Source: an uncultured Candidatus Poseidoniales archaeon
Lineage (GTDB): Archaea; Thermoplasmatota; Poseidoniia; Poseidoniales; Thalassarchaeaceae
Reading direction: 5' to 3'
Length of the DNA stretch: 64,000 nucleotides
Assembly: GCA_902625325.1 (NCBI GenBank)
Contig: CACOAW010000006.1
Span: 38,324 to 102,323 of the forward strand
The notes under the pieces were generated by a model, which made no database searches, was not told the DNA's origin, and was given only the letters and a program-made list of their open reading frames with translations. The position numbers and the translations under genes were made by a program. This document shows, in pieces, positions 27,014 to 35,306 of the stretch; within the stretch, counting starts at the first letter, position 1; every line of letters starts with the position of its first letter.

Positions 27014-27760
27014 ATGGCCACAGAGTTCGATGTCGGGGGCTTCGGCGCCTTCGCCGCCTCTCGCAGATCCACTCGGGACTTCCTCCAGACGCCCGTCCCG
27101 GACGAGGCGATAGGGGAAATCATCGCTGCGGGCCTTACATCTCCAAGCTGGAGCAACACCCGTCCGTTCGTCGTAGCAGTGGCGAAGGGGGATGTCAGGG
27201 ATCGCCTTTCGGCCGAGTTCCTCAAGCGCTTCGAGATGGTAAAGACCGGTCAGGGCGAGGGCCTTCTGGGCAAACTGAAGGCCCTGATTCGCTGGAGGGG
27301 GCTTCCGACCAGCAATTGGCTGGCAATCAAGAAGTACCACAAGGACCTGCTACCGAGATCACAGAGGGTCGGCAAGGAGCTGTACGCCCACATGGGGATA
27401 GACAGGAGCGACAAGGAGTCCAGGGACGGCTTCTGGGCCAGGAATTACGAGTTCTTCGGGGCCCCGGTGGAGCTATTCCTATTCACGCACAAGAGCTTGG
27501 GCAAGTTCGCCGCCTCTGATGCCGGGCTGTTCATGCAGAATCTGATGCTCTCTGCCCACTCGAAGGGACTGGGGACCTGCGCCCAGGGCTCCGTCGCAGT
27601 CTGGGAGGACGCGGTCAGGAAGGAGTTCGAGGTGAGCAAGAACTACTCGCTCCTCTGCGGTATTTGCGTAGGTTACCCGAGCGAGACCAGTGTGAACAGT
27701 TTCGGGGCGGAGAGGATCGCCCCTTCTGAGATAATCCTGTCAGAGAGGAGCCGGGCGTGA
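27014..27760 (+). CDS. Nitroreductase-family flavoprotein
   Basis: A 248-residue FMN-dependent nitroreductase-fold protein. SRRSTRDF near residue 17 binds the FMN phosphate, SPSWSNTRPFVVAVA is the usual second motif, and LMLSAHSKGLGTCAQGSVA with LLCGICVGYPSE forms the dimer and flavin pocket. The substrate could be a quinone or nitro compound. Its 3' end overlaps the convergent MFS gene by 21 bases. Confidence 0.88.
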   Translation: MATEFDVGGFGAFAASRRSTRDFLQTPVPDEAIGEIIAAGLTSPSWSNTRPFVVAVAKGDVRDRLSAEFLKRFEMVKTGQGEGLLGKLKALIRWRGLPTSNWLAIKKYHKDLLPRSQRVGKELYAHMGIDRSDKESRDGFWARNYEFFGAPVELFLFTHKSLGKFAASDAGLFMQNLMLSAHSKGLGTCAQGSVAVWEDAVRKEFEVSKNYSLLCGICVGYPSETSVNSFGAERIAPSEIILSERSRA

Positions 27761-28999
27761 TCCCGGGCTATTGTCCAGCCTGGACTCTTCCTTGACGGGC
27801 AGGTGAATCAGGGACGAGAAGGCCCCTACCGCTATGCCCACCCACCAGACTGTGGTGTAGCTCCCGTATGCGTCGTAGAGGACCCCTCCCAGGTAGACTC
27901 CGACGAAGCTCCCTAGCTGGTGGGAGAAGAACACGATCCCGTACAGGGTGGCCATGTACCTGATCCCGTAGATGTGAGCGACGAGGCCGCTGGTTAGCGG
28001 GACGGTGGCAAGCCAGAGGAAGCCCATCGCGGCGGAGAATATCATGACGGTGTTCGCGGTGATGGGCGTTAGGATGAACCATGCCGCCGCCACGGAGCGA
28101 CCGGCGTATATGCCGGAGAGGAGCCACTTCTTTCCGAACCGCTTGCCAGCCCATCCGGCCATCAGGGTCCCCACGATGTTGGCGGCGCCGATAACGGAGA
28201 TTGCCAGGCCCCCGAGAGCCGCGGTGGTCTCTATCCCTAGGTCCCCGCACCAGCCTGTCGGGTCGATGGGGGCGCTCATCTCGGTGATCAGGGCTGGGAA
28301 GTGTGCTGTGATGAAGGCCAGCTGGTAGCCGCACGAGAAGAAGCCGACGAAGATCATCATGTAGGACGGGTCCTTGAGTGCGATTGCCAGTATCTCGCCG
28401 AGGCTCTCCTCCATCTCCTCCTTGGCAGCGGCCTCGGGGGCTCGCATGAACGGGAGCAGGACGAGGACGGCCAGAATGGAGACCGCGAATATCAGGAACA
28501 CGGACTGCCATGGCATCCTCTCCAGCAGGAAAACGGCGACCGTTGGCCCCACTATCTGCCCTGCGGATCCAGAGGCGGTGGCTATGGCAAGGGACATGGC
28601 CCTGTGCTCGGGGGCGCTCGCACGGCCCACGACAGCCAGTATGACTCCGAAGCCTGTCCCGGCGATACCGAAACCGACGAGGACCTCGTAGAACTGGATG
28701 GCCAGGGGCGATGTGGCCCCCGTGGTGAGGACCAGGCCCAGTGAGTAGAGTACTGCCCCGAGTACGATCGCCTTTCTGTCTCCGATCTTCTCCGCGAATG
28801 CCCCGAAGATTGGGGCTCCGAAGCCCCATGCGAGGTTCTGTATCGCAATGGCAAGACTGAACTCGGCCCTGGGCCACCCGAACTCGTCCTGGATGGGTAT
28901 CTGGAAGACTCCGAACGAGGCTCTGATTGCGAAGCCCACCAGGACGATGATCGATCCCACGACGAGGACCGGGGTGAACAGGCGCGGTCCCTTATCCAT
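27740..28999 (-). CDS. MFS transporter
   Basis: A 419-residue major facilitator with 12 predicted membrane segments. The GxxxD-type loop after helix 2 reads FAEKIGDRKAIVLG, and the equivalent loop of the second half GWAGKRFGKKWLLSG. It resembles the oxalate/formate or monocarboxylate group, but the substrate cannot be read. A TATA-like element precedes it at 29028-29034, giving a very short leader. Confidence 0.88.
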   Translation of the reverse strand: MDKGPRLFTPVLVVGSIIVLVGFAIRASFGVFQIPIQDEFGWPRAEFSLAIAIQNLAWGFGAPIFGAFAEKIGDRKAIVLGAVLYSLGLVLTTGATSPLAIQFYEVLVGFGIAGTGFGVILAVVGRASAPEHRAMSLAIATASGSAGQIVGPTVAVFLLERMPWQSVFLIFAVSILAVLVLLPFMRAPEAAAKEEMEESLGEILAIALKDPSYMMIFVGFFSCGYQLAFITAHFPALITEMSAPIDPTGWCGDLGIETTAALGGLAISVIGAANIVGTLMAGWAGKRFGKKWLLSGIYAGRSVAAAWFILTPITANTVMIFSAAMGFLWLATVPLTSGLVAHIYGIRYMATLYGIVFFSHQLGSFVGVYLGGVLYDAYGSYTTVWWVGIAVGAFSSLIHLPVKEESRLDNSPGSRPAPL

Positions 29000-29027
29000 G
29001 GTGCTCGTCCTCGGGAGAGAGGTGCGT

Positions 29028-29034
29028 CATATAA
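29028..29034 (-). promoter_or_regulatory. TATA-like element for the MFS gene
   Basis: GTTATATGA on the minus strand about 30 bases upstream of the ATG at 28999. The position suits a nearly leaderless mRNA. Confidence 0.4.
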
Positions 29035-29057
29035 CGGCACACTGGGACCTTGGGAAT

Positions 29058-29471
29058 CTAGTACTCGTTCCTCTCCGAGTAATCCTCGCTTAGGTACTGG
29101 ACGAACTCGTACTCATTCCTGTCATGGTCGAAGAAGTAGTACCTATGCCTGTGAGGGTGATCGGTGTAGGTTGCGCCCTGCTCGTATCCAGCCTCCATCA
29201 GGCGCTTCGCAAGGGCCGCCCCGTCATCCACGACGAATCCCATGTGGTTCATCCCGGGATGGACATAGGGCCTGTGAGGCCCCCTCTCCGTGGCTCCCCT
29301 GTCCTCGACGCACAAGTAGGATTCCTCGGTCCCCACGTGGACCCATCTCTGGGCCTTCTCTCCACCCCCCTCCCCTCTGACTGAGAACTCGGGCATGGCA
29401 GTCAGCAGGAAGCGTATGGTCTCGTCGACGTCAGTCGAAGTGATGTTCAGGTGCTCAAGAAACGGCTTCAT
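29058..29471 (-). CDS. VOC (glyoxalase/dioxygenase-like) protein
   Basis: A 137-residue protein starting MKPFLEHLNI at 29471. It shows two beta-alpha-beta-beta-beta modules. EHLNI (His) near residue 7, GMNHMGFVV (His) near residue 75 and NEYEFVQYL (Glu) near residue 122 supply the metal ligands of the vicinal-oxygen-chelate fold. DHPHRHRYYFFDHDRNEYE is typical of lyase/dioxygenase members. The substrate is unknown. It is divergent from the hydrolase gene with a shared TATA palindrome between. Confidence 0.82.
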   Translation of the reverse strand: MKPFLEHLNITSTDVDETIRFLLTAMPEFSVRGEGGGEKAQRWVHVGTEESYLCVEDRGATERGPHRPYVHPGMNHMGFVVDDGAALAKRLMEAGYEQGATYTDHPHRHRYYFFDHDRNEYEFVQYLSEDYSERNEY

Positions 29472-29518
29472 GTCACCTGATAGGGACGGGTTCCAATAAT
29501 GCTGCCCTCGATGCAGTG

Positions 29519-29528
29519 GGTATATACC
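29519..29528. promoter_or_regulatory. Palindromic TATA element GGTATATACC
   Basis: GGTATATACC lies 22-31 bases before the ATG at 29550 on the plus strand and 48-57 bases before the VOC start on the minus strand, so it could serve both genes. The same 10 bases occur before the amino-acid binding-protein gene at 43921-43930. Confidence 0.45.
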
Positions 29529-29549
29529 GAAATTTGGCGTGGTTGGGAC

Positions 29550-30344
29550 ATGCCCAGAATGGAGGTCGGCGGACACACTTTCCAGTATATGGAAGAGGAC
29601 GGGGAGGGGCCTGCGATTCTCCTTCTGTGCAGCACGGGACTGGATTCCAAGCAGTGGAAGGGGCTGCTCCCCCACTTGGGAAGGAGGAGGGTGCTCTGCC
29701 CCCACTACTTGTGCTACCCCGGAACGGATGACTGGAAGGGGGATGGGGAGATAGACACCTGGATGGACTACCGCGCTTCCGAGGCCCTCCTCCTAAAGGA
29801 AGACGGACCCATGGACATCATCGGCCATTCCTACGGAGGTTTCATTGCTCTGAGGCTTGCCAAGGAGCATCCGGAAAAAATCAGGAGGATGGCGTTCCAC
29901 GAGCCGATAGTCTGGGGGTGCCTTCAGCACACCGATCGTGACGACTTGAAGAACGAGTTCGGCGAGGTGGTGGAGACTTTCTTCACCGAGGACCTCGAGC
30001 CAGAGGACTTCCTCAGGGACTTCGTCGACTACTGGAACGTTTCAGGGACATGGGACTCAATGTCCGTCCACAGAAAGGGGATGTGGAGGAATTTGCAGCC
30101 GAAGGTACTCAGCGAGGTGAGGCTGTTGTGTTATGACAGGACCCCTCCTCTGTACTATGAGGACATCTCGCACCCGATTCTGATCACTCTGAGCGAGGAT
30201 ACGCCCCCTCACCAGTTTGAGGCTTGCAGGATCGCGTCCGAGGCCCTACCCGACTCGCGCATCATCGAGGTTCCCGGGGGGCACATGGGAGTGGTCACTA
30301 GGTCGGGAGACGTCGCGCCCCATCTTGCATCCTGGTTGGCTTGA
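29550..30344 (+). CDS. Alpha/beta hydrolase
   Basis: A 264-residue alpha/beta-hydrolase. I chose the ATG at 29550 (MPRMEVGGH) because the GGTATATACC element ends 22 bases upstream, which suits a leaderless mRNA; the frame opens at 29499. IIGHSYGGFIAL holds the nucleophile Ser in GHSYGG, HEPIVWG follows, and GGHMGVV has the catalytic His near the C-terminus. The substrate is unknown. Confidence 0.85.
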   Translation: MPRMEVGGHTFQYMEEDGEGPAILLLCSTGLDSKQWKGLLPHLGRRRVLCPHYLCYPGTDDWKGDGEIDTWMDYRASEALLLKEDGPMDIIGHSYGGFIALRLAKEHPEKIRRMAFHEPIVWGCLQHTDRDDLKNEFGEVVETFFTEDLEPEDFLRDFVDYWNVSGTWDSMSVHRKGMWRNLQPKVLSEVRLLCYDRTPPLYYEDISHPILITLSEDTPPHQFEACRIASEALPDSRIIEVPGGHMGVVTRSGDVAPHLASWLA

Positions 30345-30436
30345 CTTCTTTGTGGCGAAAAAACACTGATTTGCGGGAGAATCAGACAAATGTTCAAGTG
30401 CGAATTTTTTCCCTAGGGTTACTACAGGTGAACAGA

Positions 30437-30610
30437 ATGACAGGAACAATAACAAAACTAGGACTGGCAGCAAGCGCATTATCGATTTTGACATCCATAT
30501 ATATCTACACGACCATGGATGGCGGAAACACAGAATTAGGAATCTTCGTAGGTCTCTGGGCACCGACGTTCATCCTGTTCGCTCAAGAAATCGACAAAAT
30601 GATGGAGTAA
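30437..30610 (+). CDS. Small one- or two-helix membrane protein
   Basis: A 57-residue protein, MTGTITKLG onward, with hydrophobic segments near residues 8-24 and 35-50. An AGGTGA ribosome-binding site ends 7 bases before the ATG. Codons are A-rich (ACA, ATA, AAA, GCA), unlike the flanking genes, which suggests foreign origin or a special expression class. Function unknown. Confidence 0.55.
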   Translation: MTGTITKLGLAASALSILTSIYIYTTMDGGNTELGIFVGLWAPTFILFAQEIDKMME

Positions 30611-30613
30611 TCC

Positions 30614-31504
30614 TCACAACGACTTGCGCCTGAGCTCGGACATCAGTTTGGACGGTATGTCGCTCACGACCTTGACCCTGTCTCCATAGGGATGGTCGAA
30701 CCCAAGCGACGTGGCGTGCAGGCACAGCCTGTTGACGCTCGCCTTGCCCCGCCCATACCGAGTGTCTCCGGAAACGGGGCATCCGAGGTCGCTCATGTGC
30801 AGCCTGATCTGGGCTCTCCTCCCCGTGTCAATCTTGATCCTGACGAGGGTGTGGATTGGGCCTTTCTCCTCCACCTTCCAGTTGGTAATTGCCTCCTTGC
30901 CGCCCCTCTCCCCCTTCTGAACCAGCCTGACCCTCTTGTCTCTGGTCTCCTTGATTCTTGATGTCGAGATACCAGATGGTGAGGGCGGACTCCCGAAAAC
31001 TACGGCGTGGTAGATCCTCTCTACTGAGCGGGCCTTAAATTGGCTCTGGAGGGTGTCCCTGACCTCAGGGGACTTAGCTATTATGAGGCAACCCGACGTC
31101 TCCCTGTCGAGACGGTGGACCAGATGCACCCTCTTGGACTGCGTCTTCGATACCCATCTGAGGGCTCTGTCGAACATCGTGTCGGGCTCGCCCCTTGGAG
31201 TCGCAACCGAGAGGAGGCCGGCTGGCTTGTTCACCACCATCAGGTGCTTGTCGTCGTACAGGACATCGGGCTCTGGGACCACTTCCTTCCTTGAGGGCCC
31301 CTCCACCTCCGTGCGCGATAGTGTCTCAACGGTCGAACCGGCTGGGACCTCCTGCTTAGCTCTGGAGGCCCTATCCCCATCCACTGTAACGCGTCCGTGG
31401 TCTATCATCCTCCTGAGGGAGTTCCGCTTCGCCTCCGGGTGGAGCAAGGACAGGATGTCTATGAGGAAGGCATCCTCATCTGCCACAATGCTGGGGTTTG
31501 CCAT
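30614..31504 (-). CDS. RluA-family pseudouridine synthase
   Basis: A 296-residue RNA pseudouridine synthase of the RluA group. An S4-like RNA-binding domain occupies about residues 10-65 (SLLHPEAKRNSLRRMIDHGR), then the catalytic HRLDRETSGCLI with its Asp, and RIKIDTGRRAQIRLHM near the C-terminus. RluA enzymes modify rRNA or tRNA uridines. Archaea more often use TruD/Pus10-type enzymes, so this may be of bacterial origin. Confidence 0.9.
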   Translation of the reverse strand: MANPSIVADEDAFLIDILSLLHPEAKRNSLRRMIDHGRVTVDGDRASRAKQEVPAGSTVETLSRTEVEGPSRKEVVPEPDVLYDDKHLMVVNKPAGLLSVATPRGEPDTMFDRALRWVSKTQSKRVHLVHRLDRETSGCLIIAKSPEVRDTLQSQFKARSVERIYHAVVFGSPPSPSGISTSRIKETRDKRVRLVQKGERGGKEAITNWKVEEKGPIHTLVRIKIDTGRRAQIRLHMSDLGCPVSGDTRYGRGKASVNRLCLHATSLGFDHPYGDRVKVVSDIPSKLMSELRRKSL

Positions 31505-31621
31505 GGCTCCGCCACGGGCCGATGGGCATCAAGTTTGACGAGATGTCATTAAATCGGGGATTCGCCTGATGGGTACGTTTCGAGACCCAAACGTGATATC
31601 CCAAACTCTCTGGAAAGACTC

Positions 31622-32374
31622 GTGGAGACCGAGGTTTTCCTCCTCCTGATGCTAGTGGGAGTGTTTGCGGGATTCGTGGACAGTGCTGTGGGAGGAGGGG
31701 GTCTGCTCCGTCTCCCCGCTATGCTCAGCGCAGGCCTCCCGCCCCATGTCGCCCTGGGGACGAACAAGCTTGCATCAGCGGCAGCAGCAGCGATTGCTAG
31801 TGCCAAATACCTACAGAGCGAAATCGTCCCAAGGAAGGCGGCTTTTGTCGGCTGGATTCTGATGATCATATTCTCAGTGGCAGGGACGTTAGTTGTGCTT
31901 TCCATTAACGCCGATATGTTGCTTGGGATTGTGGTGCTGGTCCTGTCTGCGCTGTTCTTCTACGTGCTCTTCAACCCACAGTTCGGGAAAGAGGAGGAAA
32001 TCAAAGATGAGAGAGTAATCCCAGTCACCGTAGGAATGGGTGCTGGGCTTGGTTTCTACGAGGGCTTCCTGGGACCCGGCACAGGCAGTATGCTGATGGC
32101 CGGCTACATCAAAGGAGTGGGTTTCGGGATGGACAGGGCCGCTGCCACAGGTAGGATCCTCAATTTCGGAGGGAACATAGGATCGATGGCCATGTTCGCA
32201 TTGGCCGCCTCAATCGACTACGGAGTGGCGATCCCGTTCGCATTGGCGAACATGATAGGAGGCTACCTGGCGCCAAGTTATGTCCTGAAGTATGGCTATT
32301 CGCTACTTCGCCCGATGTTCCTAGTCGTTGCAGCGATCATGATTTCTGTACAGGTTTTCAGCTTCCTCGGCTAA
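31622..32374 (+). CDS. TauE/SafE-family transporter
   Basis: A 250-residue membrane protein with about eight helices, beginning at a GTG at 31622. GFVDSAVGGGGLLRLPAML in the first half and GFYEGFLGPGTGSMLM in the second are the two internal repeat signatures of the TauE/SafE sulfite/organosulfonate exporter family. The substrate is uncertain. It lies in a 117-base divergent gap with RluA and is followed by an SDR gene. Confidence 0.88.
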   Translation: METEVFLLLMLVGVFAGFVDSAVGGGGLLRLPAMLSAGLPPHVALGTNKLASAAAAAIASAKYLQSEIVPRKAAFVGWILMIIFSVAGTLVVLSINADMLLGIVVLVLSALFFYVLFNPQFGKEEEIKDERVIPVTVGMGAGLGFYEGFLGPGTGSMLMAGYIKGVGFGMDRAAATGRILNFGGNIGSMAMFALAASIDYGVAIPFALANMIGGYLAPSYVLKYGYSLLRPMFLVVAAIMISVQVFSFLG

Positions 32375-32427
32375 CTACTGCTGAAATAGTCCCTCTCGAT
32401 GTCATGCCGATGAGATGGGAGGAGGGC

Positions 32428-33303
32428 ATGATGGGAGACCAATCCGGCAAGGTCGCGGTAGTGACCGGCAGCAACACCGGAATAGGGTACTACATGGCTA
32501 GGGCCCTTTCCTCCAAGGGTGCCTCGGTAATCATGGCATGCAGGGACCCCACCAAGGGAGAGGGTGCAAGGGATAGGATCCTCGAGGAGTTTCCCGGCTC
32601 AGAGGTATCCGTCTCGGTCCTGGACCTTGCAGATCTCTCCAGCATAGAGGAGTTCGCTGACGATTTCCCTTCCGATGGGGGTCTCGACATTCTCATCAAC
32701 AACGCGGGAGTCATGATACCCCCGAAGTCTAGGACCAAGGACGGCTTCGAGCTGCAATTCGGGACTAACCACCTCGGTCACTTCGCCTTGACCGGGAGGC
32801 TCCTGCCGGTACTGGAGAGGACTGATGGGAGTCGCGTGGTGACAGTTTCCAGCATCGCGCACAATCCCGGCGTCATAGACTTCGAAGACCTGCATGGGGA
32901 CAGAAAGAGGTACAACAAGTGGGGGTTCTACTCCCAGAGCAAGATAGCCAATCTGATCTTCTCACTCGAGCTGGGCAGGAGGCTCGAGAGGGCCGGTTCG
33001 GGAGTCTCTGCGATCGCCAGCCATCCTGGTTATTCCGCCACCGACCTGCAGAGGTACTCGCTGTTCTGGCGTTTCCTGAATGTATTCGCAGCCATGTCTG
33101 CCAAGAGGGGGGCGGAGGCCACGCTCTACGCTGCCACGGAGGAGGGTGCTCTGGACCACCCTTACTGGGGCCCGACAGGGATTATCGAGATGAGGGGGGC
33201 TACCGGGAAGGCGAGAATCAATCGAAGGGCAAGGGACGAGTCGACGGCAGGTAGACTCTGGGAAGTGAGCGAGGAGCTGACTGGTGTCAGGTTCCTGAGT
33301 TAA
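32428..33303 (+). CDS. Short-chain dehydrogenase/reductase
   Basis: A 291-residue NAD(P)-dependent SDR of the retinol-dehydrogenase-like group. VVTGSNTGIGYYMARAL is the TGxxxGIG nucleotide motif, NNAGVM the NNAG strand, and YSQSKIANLIF the catalytic YxxxK. Start ATG at 32428 (or 32431) is chosen because a GGGAGGAGG Shine-Dalgarno ends 2 bases before it; an earlier ATG at 32404 lacks one. The substrate is unknown. Confidence 0.88.
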   Translation: MMGDQSGKVAVVTGSNTGIGYYMARALSSKGASVIMACRDPTKGEGARDRILEEFPGSEVSVSVLDLADLSSIEEFADDFPSDGGLDILINNAGVMIPPKSRTKDGFELQFGTNHLGHFALTGRLLPVLERTDGSRVVTVSSIAHNPGVIDFEDLHGDRKRYNKWGFYSQSKIANLIFSLELGRRLERAGSGVSAIASHPGYSATDLQRYSLFWRFLNVFAAMSAKRGAEATLYAATEEGALDHPYWGPTGIIEMRGATGKARINRRARDESTAGRLWEVSEELTGVRFLS

Positions 33304-33313
33304 GGGAGGCACC

Positions 33314-33433
33314 ATGCTAGCGGAGATTGCTGCTGCGGTCGCGGTGCTGATAATCACCCCGGGCTGGGCAATCGCATTGCTGGCGATTGCAGCATACCTT
33401 TGGCGAAGGTTCAGGTCTGAGGATTCAGACTAG
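33314..33433 (+). CDS. 39-residue membrane microprotein
   Basis: Eleven bases after the SDR stop, a GGGAGG site (spacing 5) precedes an ATG opening a 39-residue frame: MLAEIAAAVAVL, then LAIAAYLWRRFRSEDSD at the end. It is one long hydrophobic helix with a basic then acidic cytoplasmic tail. It ends 9 bases inside the 3' end of the convergent second SDR gene. Function unknown; it may be a small membrane subunit translated with the SDR. Confidence 0.55.
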   Translation: MLAEIAAAVAVLIITPGWAIALLAIAAYLWRRFRSEDSD

Positions 33434-34189
33434 CCTTCCTTCCATCCCGCCTGCGACCTCGATTACCTGGCCAGTGATGTGACCCGACACCTCGTCGGAG
33501 GACAGGACCACTATGGCACTGGCAACGTCTTCAGGAGTGGCCAGCTTCTTTAGTGCCATAGTCGACTTCGCCCTCTCGGCTATCTCCTCGTCCAGGCCCG
33601 ATTCTGCTTTCTTCGGGGTCATTGTCCATCCGGGAGCGACTGCGTTGACCCTGACTGATCCGATATGCGAGACCTCGTTCTTCAGGGACAGTAGGAGGCC
33701 GGTCGTGATGGCGCCCTTCGCAGCTGCGTAGTCAGAGTGTCCGGCCTCTCCGTAGATTCCAGCGGTAGAGCCAACGAGGACGAGGGAACCAGAACCCTGC
33801 CCGGAGGCGTAGGAGAGGAACGACCTAGCGGTGTTTGCTGTGACGCTCAGGTTAGACATAACTGTGGACTCCCAGCGATCGTTTCCAATCTCCCACATAG
33901 GCCTGGGTTCGGGAGGGTATAGCCCTGAGTTCGCTATGCAGACGTCAAGCCCTCCCATTTCGGATACTACCCTGGAGACCATGTCCTCGGCATGTGACGG
34001 GTCCCTCAGGTCCGCATGGACGGCCATCCCGCCTATCTCCGAGGCCAGCGCTTCCGCCCCATCCTCGGAAGTGTGATAGTGCACCGCGACGAGCGACCCC
34101 TCTTTGGCGAACTGCCGACTGATGGCCTGGCCGATACCTCCAGCCCCGCCCGTAACAAGCACCACCTTCCCACTCAGTCCTGTATCCAC
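33425..34189 (-). CDS. SDR-family oxidoreductase (FabG-like)
   Basis: A 254-residue SDR. VLVTGGAGGIGQAISRQF is the nucleotide motif, CIANSGLYP replaces the usual NNAG, YAAAKGA with the catalytic Tyr and Lys near residue 155, and VNAVAPGWTMT follows. The length and C-terminus (GQVIEVAGGM) match the FabG-like classical group. The substrate is unknown. It is convergent with the first SDR gene. Confidence 0.9.
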   Translation of the reverse strand: MDTGLSGKVVLVTGGAGGIGQAISRQFAKEGSLVAVHYHTSEDGAEALASEIGGMAVHADLRDPSHAEDMVSRVVSEMGGLDVCIANSGLYPPEPRPMWEIGNDRWESTVMSNLSVTANTARSFLSYASGQGSGSLVLVGSTAGIYGEAGHSDYAAAKGAITTGLLLSLKNEVSHIGSVRVNAVAPGWTMTPKKAESGLDEEIAERAKSTMALKKLATPEDVASAIVVLSSDEVSGHITGQVIEVAGGMEGRLV

Positions 34190-34267
34190 GTTTCGTGTGA
34201 CTGGACCGTCCTAATAACTACGACCTAGGTGTTGAATACGTCTACTCCCTGCGAAGGTCTAGCGATC

Positions 34268-34630
34268 ATGGCCAAAGTCAACTTCGAGGAAAAGCTGTCC
34301 AAGTTCTCCGAACAGTGGACACCGAAGGTGATTGCTGAGATGAACGACTACCAGTTCAAGCTTGTCAAGATAGAGGGGGAGTTCGTTTGGCACGAGCATC
34401 CCGATACGGACGAGGCCTTCATAGTCATCGAGGGCAGCATGAGAATAGACTTCGAGGATGGTTCTTCGGTGGACCTCGAGAGGGGCGAGATGTACGTAGT
34501 GCCCAGGGGAGTTAGGCACAGACCATGCGCCAAGACGGAGTGCAAGGTGATGCTGGTGGAGCCGAAGGGAGTTGTGAATACAGGGGACACCGACAGCGAG
34601 CTTACCGCACCGAACGACGAGTGGGTCTAG
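34268..34630 (+). CDS. Cupin-domain protein
   Basis: A 120-residue single cupin beta barrel starting MAKVNFEEK at 34268. FVWHEHPDTDEAFIVIEGSM holds the G(X)5HXH(X)3,4E(X)6G metal motif near residue 45, and LERGEMYVVPRGVRHRP the second motif with its His. It probably binds a metal and may be an isomerase or dioxygenase-like enzyme. Its stop is directly adjacent to the convergent membrane protein gene. Confidence 0.85.
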   Translation: MAKVNFEEKLSKFSEQWTPKVIAEMNDYQFKLVKIEGEFVWHEHPDTDEAFIVIEGSMRIDFEDGSSVDLERGEMYVVPRGVRHRPCAKTECKVMLVEPKGVVNTGDTDSELTAPNDEWV

Positions 34631-35257
34631 CTACTCCTCCTCGGAAGTGGCACCCTCCGCTATCAGCGGCGCTTCGCTGGGATCTGTCTCGTGATCGATT
34701 ATCAGATGCCGGATGAGCAGGTATCTCTCCGTCTTCTCACCGCAGATCGGGCAGGAGACGATTTCCAGGGTCGTGGTCCTCTGCTGGGTCCTGCTCAGCG
34801 AGGGCGCAGGCTTTCTGTCTAATGCCGCGATGAATGCGATTGCTATCACAGCGCCCCCGCATGCGAGTCCGGTGAAGAGGGGGGCGGGGGGTGAGTCCTG
34901 CTGCAGGATTATGTCTTGGTTGACGGACCCGGACGGAGGGTTCCTGGATTCTTCCAAGTCGATGATGTGGGAGAACCTCTCTCCCTTCAGGGCAAGGAAT
35001 ATCTCCGCACCGTCGTATGACTCATCGAGGTCTAGGATAATGGTGAACTCGCCCTTCATGTCGGTCGTGACCTCCGTTCCCCTGAATGTGTGACAGTCGT
35101 ACTCGAACTCCTCGCACTCCACCTGTATCTTACCGGTCTCGACCGGTACCGCGTTGGAGTATGTCGCCGTTCCGAATATGCTGTATGACTCGGCTGAGAC
35201 GCAGGGAAGGGCGATTATCAACGCAGTAATCGCAAACGACGCAAGGATGCTGCGCAT
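34631..35257 (-). CDS. Exported membrane protein with cytoplasmic zinc-finger-like tail
   Basis: A 208-residue protein with a signal peptide (residues 1-22), an extracellular beta-rich domain (about 23-125, with two Cys), one membrane helix (about 129-146), and a C-terminal CPICGEKTERYLLIRHLIIDH, a CxxC-x12-H-x4-H finger-like motif. The topology places the finger in the cytoplasm. I do not recognise the family. It could be a membrane-tethered sensor or regulator. Confidence 0.65.
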   Translation of the reverse strand: MRSILASFAITALIIALPCVSAESYSIFGTATYSNAVPVETGKIQVECEEFEYDCHTFRGTEVTTDMKGEFTIILDLDESYDGAEIFLALKGERFSHIIDLEESRNPPSGSVNQDIILQQDSPPAPLFTGLACGGAVIAIAFIAALDRKPAPSLSRTQQRTTTLEIVSCPICGEKTERYLLIRHLIIDHETDPSEAPLIAEGATSEEE

Positions 35258-35306
35258 GTACTTTGGTGGCTAATAGGGCTAATAATACTGAGTTTGCAAT
35301 CGTGAA

